64,000 nucleotides of DNA from Amycolatopsis mongoliensis (lineage in GTDB: Bacteria > Actinomycetota > Actinomycetes > Mycobacteriales > Pseudonocardiaceae). Shown here piece by piece: positions 34,689 to 43,200 of the stretch. Each line of letters opens with the position of its first letter. Within the stretch, counting starts at the first letter, position 1. The translations under genes and the position numbers were made by a program. The notes beneath the pieces were generated by a model. That model searched no databases, was not told the DNA's origin, and was given only the letters and a program-made list of their open reading frames with translations. Location: assembly GCF_030285665.1 (NCBI RefSeq), contig NZ_CP127295.1, positions 8,866,001 through 8,930,000 on the forward strand, given 5' to 3'.

Positions 34689-35594
34689 TCAGCGGGCGAG
34701 GAGCCCGAGGACCAGCGCGAGCGGTGGCCACGCCTCCCGCCCGCGGCGGGTGCAGGCGAAGGCGCGCTGGCGCACGTCCGGCCCGGCCAGCGGGAGCAGC
34801 GCGACCCCGGGCCTCGTCGCGCGGCCGGCCGGCAGCAGGCCGACGGCGGGCTCCGGGCCGGTCGCGATGAGGTCCTCCACCAGCTCCAGGCTGTCCGCGC
34901 GGTGCGTGACGCGCGGGGTGAACCGCGCCGTCGACGCCAGCCTGCGGACCACGTCCTCGTCGGCGCTGTTGCGGGAGTTGACGATCCAGCCGTGGTCGCG
35001 GAACGCCTCGAAGACCGCCACGGTGTTCTCGCCGCGCGCAAGGGCCGCGTCGGCCGCCGGGACGGCGAGGCCCCACCGTGCCGTCCACAGTGGACTGACG
35101 GTGATCGCGGGATCGGTGACGGCCGGCGCGAGGTCGTAGTCGTAGGTGAGCGCGAGGTCGATGTCGTCGGCCAGCAGCGCGGCGAAGGCCTCGTGCGGTT
35201 CGTACTCGCTGATCCGCAGCTGGACCCGCGGGTGGTGTGCGGCGAGCGCGGCGGCCGCCGGGAGCAACGACCGCCGCACGGCCGTGGCGAACCCGGCGAC
35301 GCGCACGGTGCCGGCCGGTTCGGCGCCGGGGTCGAGATCGGCGCGGGCTGCCTCCACGGCGGCGAGGATGGTCACGGCGTGCTCGGCCAGGCGCCGTCCC
35401 GCGGGGGTGAGCCGCACCCGGCGGCCGTCCGGCTCGAGCAGCGGCACGCCGGTTTCCTTCGCCAGCACCGCGATCTGCTGCGAGACCGTCGACGTCGTGG
35501 TGCCGAGCACGTCCGCCACCGCGCGCATCGAGCCGTGCCGGGACAGCTCGAGCAGAAACTGGAGCCTGCGGGTGTCCACCCGCCGATTGTCCAT
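34689..35594 (-). CDS. LysR-family transcriptional regulator
   Basis: A 301-aa LysR protein: N-terminal winged HTH (DTRRLQFLLELSRHGSMRAV, then STVSQQIAVLAKETGVPLLE) and a two-lobed effector domain (GTVRVAGFATAVRRSLLPAA, EPHEAFAALLADDIDLALTY, LIATGPEPAVGLLPAG). ATG 35594 is preferred over 35633 because the upstream residues lie across the divergent regulatory region; GTG 35579 is another option. Divergent from an amino acid or metabolite exporter, which it probably controls, the common LysR-EamA arrangement. Confidence 0.9.
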   Translation of the reverse strand: MDNRRVDTRRLQFLLELSRHGSMRAVADVLGTTTSTVSQQIAVLAKETGVPLLEPDGRRVRLTPAGRRLAEHAVTILAAVEAARADLDPGAEPAGTVRVAGFATAVRRSLLPAAAALAAHHPRVQLRISEYEPHEAFAALLADDIDLALTYDYDLAPAVTDPAITVSPLWTARWGLAVPAADAALARGENTVAVFEAFRDHGWIVNSRNSADEDVVRRLASTARFTPRVTHRADSLELVEDLIATGPEPAVGLLPAGRATRPGVALLPLAGPDVRQRAFACTRRGREAWPPLALVLGLLAR

Positions 35595-35620
35595 GATCTG
35601 CGAACGGTACGTCCATGATC
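35589..35620. promoter_or_regulatory. Direct repeat in the lysR/exporter divergent region
   Basis: GTCCATGATC occurs at 35589-35598 and 35611-35620, start-to-start 22 bp, that is two helical turns on the same DNA face. The first copy overlaps the lysR start, so a LysR dimer bound here could repress its own gene while activating the exporter. It is also a reason to place the exporter start downstream, at GTG 35663. Confidence 0.4.
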
Positions 35621-35662
35621 GGCATGTGGACACGAACGGTGCGGATCGGTTTTGCTGGGTCC

Positions 35663-36517
35663 GTGCTGTCCTCCACCCGCACCGGAGCGGCCTTCGCGGT
35701 CGCCGCCATGCTCTGCGTCCAGCTCGGCCTCGCCGTCTCCGTCGGCCTGTTCGGCCGCATCGGTCCCGAGGGTGCGGCGTGGCTGCGGCTGGCGTGGGCC
35801 GGGGTGCTGCTGCTGGTCGTCGTCCGGCCGCGGCCGTCGTCGTTCCGGCCGGCCACCTTCGCCGCCTGTTGCGCGCTGGGCGTGGTCACGGCCGGGATGA
35901 CCATGCTGTTCATGGAGGCGGTCGCCCGCCTGCCGCTCGGGACGGCGAGCGCGCTGGAGTTCCTCGGCCCGCTCACCGTGGCCGTCACGCGCGGCCGCGG
36001 CGGCAAGCGGTTGTGGCCCGTCCTCGCCGCGCTCGGCGTGGTGCTGCTGACCGAACCGTGGCGGGGTGGCGCCGACCTGCTGGGCGTCGGCTACGCACTC
36101 GCGTCCGCGGTGTGCTGGGCGGGCTACATCCTGCTGACGCAACGGGTCGGCGACGAGGTGGCCGGTGTACGCGGGCTCGCCGTGTCGATGCCGGTGGCGG
36201 GGATCGTGGCGACGCTCGCCTACGGGCCGGCGGTGGCCGGGCACCTGACCTGGGAGCTATTGCTCATCGGCCTCGGGCTCGCGGTGCTGCTGCCGGTGGT
36301 TCCGTTCAGCCTGGAGATGCTCGCGCTGCGGCGGTTGACCACCTCGGCGTTCGGGACGCTGATGAGCCTCGAACCGGCCATCGCCCTGACGATCGGGTTC
36401 GTCGTGCTGCACCAGGTCCCGAACCTCGGCGCGGCGGCGGGCGTGCTGTTCGTCGTGGCGGCCGGGATCGGCGCGGAGCGAACCGGGGCGCGGGAGCCGG
36501 TCGAGCAGGTGGCTTAG
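35663..36517 (+). CDS. EamA/RhtA-type metabolite exporter
   Basis: A 284-aa polytopic transporter (drug/metabolite transporter superfamily) with two EamA halves and about ten membrane segments. Key stretches: [79 protein letters not shown]. The [12 protein letters not shown] and LMSLEPA patterns are those of the RhtA threonine/homoserine exporters. GTG 35663 is chosen; ATG 35615 or 35624 would add residues overlapping the direct repeat. Its stop overlaps the convergent merR remnant by 4 bp. Confidence 0.88.
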   Translation: MLSSTRTGAAFAVAAMLCVQLGLAVSVGLFGRIGPEGAAWLRLAWAGVLLLVVVRPRPSSFRPATFAACCALGVVTAGMTMLFMEAVARLPLGTASALEFLGPLTVAVTRGRGGKRLWPVLAALGVVLLTEPWRGGADLLGVGYALASAVCWAGYILLTQRVGDEVAGVRGLAVSMPVAGIVATLAYGPAVAGHLTWELLLIGLGLAVLLPVVPFSLEMLALRRLTTSAFGTLMSLEPAIALTIGFVVLHQVPNLGAAAGVLFVVAAGIGAERTGAREPVEQVA

Positions 36518-36926
36518 CCGGCCCAGCCCGGGCGCTGTCCGGTTCGGGCGGCCAGGAGGCTGCGGGCGGTGCCGGCCACGGTTTCCTCGACCGGGCGGGA
36601 CCGCTCGATCTCGGCATCGAGCCGGTCGGCCTGGTGCTCGAACAGCTCGCGCTGCTCGGCGGCCGCCGCGTCCCCCGGGCCGGCAGGTCCAGGTACCGCC
36701 GCAGGTCCTCGCCCCGCAGCCCGGCCGAGCGCAGGCACCCGAGCGCATCGAGGACGTCCATGGTCGCGGCGTCGTAGCGGCGGTGCCCGCTGCCCGGATC
36801 GCGCGGAACCGGGCCGACCAGCCCGATCTGCTCGTAGTAGCGCAACGTCGGCTCACTCAGCCCGCTGCGCCGCGACGCCTCGAGGATCGTCAGCCACACC
36901 CGCTCGCCCGCAACTCCTGCCGTCAT
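36514..36926 (-). pseudogene. MerR-family regulator with a frameshift in a G/C run
   Basis: The first ~84 residues are a sound MerR winged helix (LTILEASRRSGLSEPTLRYY, GLVGPVPRDPGSGHRRY, LGCLRSAGLRGEDLRRYLDL). The reading frame then breaks in the C5 run at 36672-36676 (G5 in the gene). With one extra base the frame would continue into a proper MerR coiled-coil tail found in another frame (DAAAAEQRELFEHQADRLDA) and stop at 36514, for 137 aa in total. Unshifted, translation runs into Ser/Arg/Pro-rich nonsense. This is either a genuine frameshift, a variable run or a sequencing error in a homopolymer. The matching operator upstream is intact. Confidence 0.8.
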
Positions 36927-36942
36927 GGGAACAGCATGCAGA

Positions 36943-36960
36943 ACTTCAAGCGCTTGAAGT
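36943..36960 (-). promoter_or_regulatory. 18-bp perfect palindromic MerR operator within the merR promoter
   Basis: ACTTCAAGCGCTTGAAGT is a perfect palindrome 17 bp upstream of the merR ATG. On the minus strand it lies between TTGACT and CATGCT with a 19-bp spacer, the overlong spacing typical of MerR-activated promoters. It supports autoregulation by the adjacent regulator. Confidence 0.75.
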
Positions 36961-37118
36961 CAACCGCGGAGGCGACATCACCTGCCCGGGACCGGGGTGC
37001 GGCGACGCGGTGCGGTCGCTCGCCCCCGGGTCGAGCGACCGCACCGCGACCGGACCGTCCACACCGGACCGCTCGGTGGCTGCGGCGAGCCGCACCACGA
37101 TCTCACCGTCGCAGTGCT

Positions 37119-37151
37119 CGTCGACGATCCGTCGACAGTCCGTCGACAGCC
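37119..37151 (+). promoter_or_regulatory. Three tandem 11-bp repeats, candidate SARP binding site
   Basis: Three back-to-back 11-mers share CGTCGAC: CGTCGACGATC (37119), CGTCGACAGTC (37130) and CGTCGACAGCC (37141). The exact 11-bp period and heptamer core are the known form of SARP/AfsR sites. It sits 69-101 bp upstream of the AfsR-like gene, pointing to autoregulation. The rest of the 293-bp region 36927-37219 shows only the MerR operator. Confidence 0.7.
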
Positions 37152-37219
37152 CTCGCGCGAATTGCTCCGAACGGACCCGTATCCAGGCCGGGAGTGCGGA
37201 CCACTTGTGCGAGGTGGGA

Positions 37220-40117
37220 ATGGACGATCCGGACAGCAGACCGGAGTTCCGCGTGCTCGGCCCGTTCGAGGTCCGCGTGCGCGACCGGACGCTCGAGCTG
37301 GGCGGCCCCCGCATCCGCACCCTGCTCGCGCTCCTGGTCGCGAACGCCGACCGGGTCACCGCGGTGAGCACCATGGCGGACGCGTTGTGGGACGTCGACG
37401 CGACGCCCGGCACCGAGCGGACGGTGCGGACCTACATGTCGCGGGTGCGCCGCTCGCTGGCCCCGGTCGCCGCCGTCCTCGGCGCGGCCGACCTGATCGA
37501 GACCCGCGCGGCCGGCTACGCCTTGCGGCTGTCACCGGCTTTCCTCGACGCCCGCGAGTTCGAACGGCTGGTGCCCGCGGGGCGAACCGCCTTGGCGGCG
37601 GGCGATCCGGTGACGGCTTCGGATCGGCTGTCCCAGGCGCTGGCGCTGTGGCGCGGCGACGCCTACGAGGACTTCGCCGGCACCCCGGCGTTGCTGGCGG
37701 AAACGAGGCGGCTGCACGGACTGCGGCTCGGCGCCGTCGAAGACCGCGTCGACGCCGACCTCGCGACCGGTGCGGGTGAGGCGTTGATCGCCGAGCTGAC
37801 GGCGCTGAGCGAGCAGCACCCCGGGCACGAGCGGCTGTGGGGGCAGCTGATGACGGCGTTGTACCGCGCGGGCCGCCAGGCGGACGCGCTGGACGCGTTC
37901 ACGCGCGCCCGCGCCGTCCTCGTCGACCAGTTCGGGCTGGACCCTTCCCCGCGCCTGACCGAGATCCACCGCCGGGTGCTGGACAACGACTCCCGGCTGT
38001 TCCCCGCCACCGGACCGGTGCGGCTGCCTGCTCGTCCCCGGACGGACGCCGCGGAGCACGCTCCGGCCGGAGCGGTCCGCAACGACCTTCCCGGTGACAT
38101 CGCCGACTTCGCCGGCCGCGAAACCGAACTCGCCCGGCTGCTGGCCGCCCGGGCCGGCATCGCGCACACCGCGCCGACGGCCGTCGTGATCGAAGCGATC
38201 GACGGGATGGCCGGCATCGGCAAGACGACCCTGGCGATCCACGCCGCGCACCGGCTCGCCGAGCACTACCCCGGCGGCCGGCTGTTCCTCGACCTGCACG
38301 GCCACACCTCCGGCCAGGCACCGATCACCCCGCCGGCCGCGCTGGACACCCTGCTGCGCGCGCTCGGCGTCCCGGCGGACCGGATCCCCCACGACCAGGA
38401 CGCCCGCGCCGCGCTCTGGCGGGCCGAACTCGCCGGCCGCTCGACGCTCGTCGTGCTGGACAACGCCGCGGACGCCGCGCAGGTCCGGCCGCTGCTGCCG
38501 GGCAGTGCGGGAACGCTGGTGCTGATCACCAGCCGGCGGCGCCTGGTCGACCTGGAGCCCGCGCACATCCTCTCCCTGGACGTGCTGCCGGAGGCCGACG
38601 CGATCGCGCTGTTCACCGGCATCGTCGCCGACGGCCGGCTCACCGCCGAACCCGAGTCCGTCCGCGACGTCGTCGAGCTGTGCGGCCGGCTCCCGCTGGC
38701 CATCCGCATCGCGGCGGCGCGGCTGCGCAGCCGGCCCGCGTGGACCGTGGGGCACCTGGCCGACCGGCTGCGCCAGGCCCACCGGCCGCTGGCCGAGCTC
38801 TCCGCGGGAGATCGCAGCGTCGCCGCGGCGTTCGCGTTGTCCTACCGGCAGCTGGACGCGCCGCGACAGCGCATGTTCCGGCTGCTCGGCCTGAACCCGG
38901 GCCCGGACATCGACGTGCCCGCCGCCGCGGCGCTCGCCGCCGTCGCACCCGGCGAAGCCGAGCGGCTGCTGGAAAGCCTGGTCGACGACCACCTGCTGGA
39001 GCAGCCGGTCACCGGCCGGTTCCGCTTCCACGACCTGGTCCGCCAGCACGCGCAGAGCACCGCGCTGGCCGAAGAACCCGAACCCGGCCGGCGGGCCGCG
39101 CTGCGCCGGCTGGTGGGGTTCCACCTGCACACCGCCCACCGCGGCAGCCGCCTGCTCGACCAGCAGCACCCGCCGATCGACGTCGGCGAACCCCCGGCCG
39201 GCTGCACGCCGGCCCCGCTGCGCGACGACGCGGCCGCGATGACGTGGTTCGACGTCAACCACCAGTGCGTGCTCGCGGCGCGGCAGGCCGCCGAGGACGC
39301 CGGGTGGGACACCTGCGTCTGGCAGCTCGCCTGGACCCTCGACAACTTCCACTACCGCCGTGGTCACCTGCAGGCGAACATCACGTCGTGGCTGGCCGGC
39401 CTCGCCGCCGCGGAACGCCTGCACGACCTGGCCGTGCAGGCCCGCGCGCACCGCCGGCTCGGTCTCGTCTACGGCCCGTTCGGGAAGCCCGCCGAAGCGT
39501 TGCACCACCTGCACCGGTCCCTGACCCTGTCCCGGGAGATCGGCGACACCCTCGGCCAGGCGGGAGTCCATTTCGTCCTGGCACTCCACTGGACGCACGA
39601 AAAGGACGACGAGCAGGCGCTCGAACACGCCACCAGCGCGCTCGAGCAGTACCGCGCACTCGGAGACCCGAAATGGGAAGCTCGCGCGCTCAGCCTGATC
39701 GGTGCCTGCCAGAGCCGGCTCGGCCGGCACGAAGAAGCACGCGCCCACGCCGAGGCGGGACTGGCCTTCTGCCGGGAGCGCAAAGACGTCTACGGCGAAG
39801 CCGACGCTCTCGACAGTCTCGCCGCGATCGCCCACGAAACCGGTCACCACGGCGACGCCCTGGGCCAGTCGCGGCAGGCGCTCACCCTCTGGCGCCTGCT
39901 CGACAACACCTACCGCCAGGCGGGCACCCTCGCCTCGATGGGCGACGCCCACCGCGCGCTCGGCCACCACGACCAGGCCCGCGCCGCCTGGCAGCAGGCC
40001 ATCGACCTGTACCGGGCCCGCAACCTGCACCCGGCCGCCGACGAGATCGAGAAGCGCTCGGCGAACCTGGGCAGCGCCGCCCCGCCTTGGCCACCTGGGG
40101 CACGATCGGCTGGTTGA
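37220..40117 (+). CDS. AfsR-like SARP / NB-ARC / TPR transcriptional regulator
   Basis: A 965-aa regulator with AfsR architecture. Residues ~8-100: OmpR-type winged helix (FRVLGPFEVRVRDRTLELGG). About 105-250: BTAD helices (HPGHERLWGQLMTALYRAGR). About 290-560: NB-ARC NTPase with Walker A IDGMAGIGKTTLAIHAAHR (~333), STLVVLDNAADA and CGRLPLAIRIAAARL. About 640-960: tetratricopeptide repeats (ALHHLHRSLTLSREIGDTLG and similar). It likely activates genes after nucleotide and ligand sensing. ATG 37220 follows GAGGTGG and starts exactly before the DNA-binding domain. Three 11-bp repeats lie just upstream. No biosynthetic cluster is adjacent, so its targets, apart from possibly itself or the RHS gene downstream, are unknown. 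Confidence 0.92.
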   Translation: MDDPDSRPEFRVLGPFEVRVRDRTLELGGPRIRTLLALLVANADRVTAVSTMADALWDVDATPGTERTVRTYMSRVRRSLAPVAAVLGAADLIETRAAGYALRLSPAFLDAREFERLVPAGRTALAAGDPVTASDRLSQALALWRGDAYEDFAGTPALLAETRRLHGLRLGAVEDRVDADLATGAGEALIAELTALSEQHPGHERLWGQLMTALYRAGRQADALDAFTRARAVLVDQFGLDPSPRLTEIHRRVLDNDSRLFPATGPVRLPARPRTDAAEHAPAGAVRNDLPGDIADFAGRETELARLLAARAGIAHTAPTAVVIEAIDGMAGIGKTTLAIHAAHRLAEHYPGGRLFLDLHGHTSGQAPITPPAALDTLLRALGVPADRIPHDQDARAALWRAELAGRSTLVVLDNAADAAQVRPLLPGSAGTLVLITSRRRLVDLEPAHILSLDVLPEADAIALFTGIVADGRLTAEPESVRDVVELCGRLPLAIRIAAARLRSRPAWTVGHLADRLRQAHRPLAELSAGDRSVAAAFALSYRQLDAPRQRMFRLLGLNPGPDIDVPAAAALAAVAPGEAERLLESLVDDHLLEQPVTGRFRFHDLVRQHAQSTALAEEPEPGRRAALRRLVGFHLHTAHRGSRLLDQQHPPIDVGEPPAGCTPAPLRDDAAAMTWFDVNHQCVLAARQAAEDAGWDTCVWQLAWTLDNFHYRRGHLQANITSWLAGLAAAERLHDLAVQARAHRRLGLVYGPFGKPAEALHHLHRSLTLSREIGDTLGQAGVHFVLALHWTHEKDDEQALEHATSALEQYRALGDPKWEARALSLIGACQSRLGRHEEARAHAEAGLAFCRERKDVYGEADALDSLAAIAHETGHHGDALGQSRQALTLWRLLDNTYRQAGTLASMGDAHRALGHHDQARAAWQQAIDLYRARNLHPAADEIEKRSANLGSAAPPWPPGARSAG

Positions 40118-40208
40118 AGGGGCATCCGCAGGGGTTCACGTCGTTCACGCGAGTGTCACTTGTTAACTTCACCAGTGGTCGCCCGGCTGGTGGAGGGAAG
40201 AGTCACAC

Positions 40209-43200
40209 GTGAGCAATCCGTTGGTCGCGCCGACACAGGATTCGACCAAGGCGTATTCGGGTGTGTCGCTGCTGGAGTCGGCGAACGACCTGAAGTCGGC
40301 GATCGAAAGCGGCGACTGGGCCTCGGTCGCGCTCGGCGCCGTCGGCACCGCGCTGGACGCCCTGTCGATGGCGATGGACCCGTTCGGCGCGATCCTCGCC
40401 GCCGGCGTCGGCTGGTTGATCGAGCACGTCGGCCCGCTCAAGGAAGCCCTCAACGGCCTGACCGGCAACGCCGACGAGATCGCCGCCCAGTCGGAGACCT
40501 GGAAGAACATCGCCACCGAACTGGGCAGCGTCGGCGAAGACCTGACCGGCATGGTCAAGACCGACACCGCGTCGTGGACCGGGAACGGCGGAGACAGCTA
40601 CCGGCAGCGCGCACAGGACACCGTGACCCTGCTGGAGACCGCGCAGAAGGGCTGCGAAGGCGCCTCCAGCGGCGTCAAAACCGCCGGTGAAGTCGTCGCG
40701 GCGGTCCGCGCGCTGGTCCGCGACATCATCGCCGAACTCATCGGCCACCTGATCAGCTGGGCACTGCAGGTCGTCTTCACCCTCGGCATCGGCCTGACCT
40801 GGGTCGTGCCCCAGGTCATCAACGCGGTCGCCAAAACGGCGTCGAAGATCGCCGACCTGGTCAAGCGGCTGGTCACCGCCCTGAAAGCACTCATCCCGCT
40901 GCTCAAACGAGCCGGTGACCTGTTCTCCGACGCCGCCAAGGCACTCAAGAACATCAAACCGGGCAAGGCCGCGCCGCCGCCGAAGAGCATCGACATCAAG
41001 GGCAACCCGAAGGGCCTCGACGGGCCCAAGGGCAAGGGCGGGCCGGACGCCCCGCCGCCGAAGACCGACCCACCGCCCACGCCCAAGGGCGGGGACGGCA
41101 CCACGCCTTCGGGAGCGAAGGGCGACTCGACCACGCCCTCCGGCGACCACACCCCGCCCCCGAAGAGCGACCCGCCGCCCGCGGCCAAGGGACCGGACGA
41201 CGCGCCCAAGAGCCCCGACTCCACGCCGCCCCCGGCGGCGAAGGGGCCCGACGGCGGCACGACGCCGTCGTCGACGCCGAAGGGCTCGCCCGGTGGCGAC
41301 GGGCCGCGGATCAAGGACAACAACCCCAAGCCGGACGAGCACACCACGCAGACGAAGGACCGGACCGACTGCGGCGACCCGATCGACGTCGCGACCGGTG
41401 CGGTGATGCTGGAGCAGGAGGACGTGTCGCTGCCCGGCGCGCTGCCGCTCGTGGTCGCGCGCACGCACCTGTCGTCCTACCGGGCGGGCCGCCTGTTCGG
41501 CCCCACCTGGGCCTCGACCCTGGACGAACGCATCGAGGTCGAGCCGGACGGGCTGCACCTGGCGCTCGCCGACGGCACCCTGCTGCGCTACCCCGTCCCG
41601 GTGGGCGTGGAGGCGGTCGTCCCGGAGAGCGGCCCGTACCTGGCGCTGCGCCGGGTCCGGCACGGGTTCCTCGTCGGCGACCCGCAGTCCGACCGCATGC
41701 GCTACTTCGCGGGCCGCCCCGGCGACACCACGCTGCCGCTGCGCGCGGTCGTGGACGGCGCGGGGAACCGGATCGTGCTGCGCCACCGCGACGGCGTGCC
41801 GGTCGCGATCGAGCACTCCGGCGGCTACCGCGTCGAGATCGACACCGCCGACGGCCTGGTCACGGCGTTGCGCACCGCCGGTTCCCCGATCCCGCTCGCG
41901 GAGTACCGCTACGACTCCGCGCGCCGGCTGGTCGAGGTCGTCGACGCGGTGGGCACCCCGCAGAAGTTCACCTACGACGCCGACGGCCGGCTGGTGCGCT
42001 GGGACGACGTCAACGGCCGCTGGTACCGCTACGGTTACGACGCCCAGGGTCGTTGCGTGCGCGCCCAGGGCACCGAGGGCTACCTGGACACGGCGCTGGC
42101 CTACGAGCCCGGCGCCACCACCGTCACGAACTCGCTCGGCGCCGTCACCCGCTACCGCCTCGACGAGCGGATGCGCGTGATCGGGCAGACCGACCCACTG
42201 GGCAACAGCACCAGTGCCGAGCGGGACCGCTTCGGGCGCGTGCTCGCCGAGACCGACGAGCTCGGCCACGTCACGCGCTGGGACTACGACGAGCTCGGCA
42301 ACCTCACCGCGGTGACCCGGCCCGACGGCAGCCGCCTGGTCATCGAGTACGACGAGCGGCACCGGCCCGTCGTGGTGACCGGGCCCGACGGCGCCGTGTG
42401 GCGCTACGAATACGACCGGCGAGGCAGCCTCGCCCGCACCGTCGACCCGGCCGGCGCGGCGACCTCCTACACCTACGACCCCTACACCGGCACCGTGGAC
42501 TCGGTGACCGACGCCCTCGGTGGCGTCACGCGGATCCAGGCCAACGCCGCCGGCCTGCCGGTGCTCGTCACCGGGCCGGACGGCGCGGTGTGGCGCTACG
42601 GCTACGACGAGCTCGGCAACACCACCAGCGAAACCGACCCGCTGGGCCACACCACCAGCATGGTCCGCGACGCCGCCGGTAACCTCGTGCAGCTACGCGA
42701 CGCCGACGGCGCCGTCGAGCGGTTCACCTCGACCGCGCGGGGCAGCTTCGAGGAGCGGACGGACGCGCGCGGGGGCGTCAGCCGCATCGAGTACGCCCAG
42801 TTCGACCTGCCGGTCAGCGAGCGAAGCCCCGACGGCGGCACGTTGCGCTACGGCTACGACACCGAGCTGCGGCTCACCTCGGTCACCAACGAGCGCGGCC
42901 TGGTGTGGCGCTACGAGTACGACGCCGCCGGCCGCAAGGTCGGCGAGACCGACTACAACGGGCGCGTCCTGCGTTACGGCTACGACGCCGCGGGCCGGCT
43001 CGTCTCCCGCACCAACGGCGCCGGGCAGACCATCACCCTCGAACGCGACAGCGTCGGCCGGGTCGTGCGGCGCAGCAGCGCCGACGAGGTCGCCGTGTTC
43101 ACCTACGACGCGGCCGACCGGATGCTCTCGGCGGCCAACGCGCACAGCGAGGTCCGGTTCACCTACGACGGCCTCGGCCGCGTGCTGTCGGAGTCGATCA

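Noticed and set aside
33734..35041. N-terminal extension of the SARP-NACHT frame to 35041
   Set aside because: Composition is antisense-like and overlaps the RraA-like gene; the SARP domain and a ribosome binding site define 33733.
37532..40030. 832-aa minus-strand frame opposite the AfsR-like gene
   Set aside because: Val/Gln/Asp/Arg-rich shadow without motifs.
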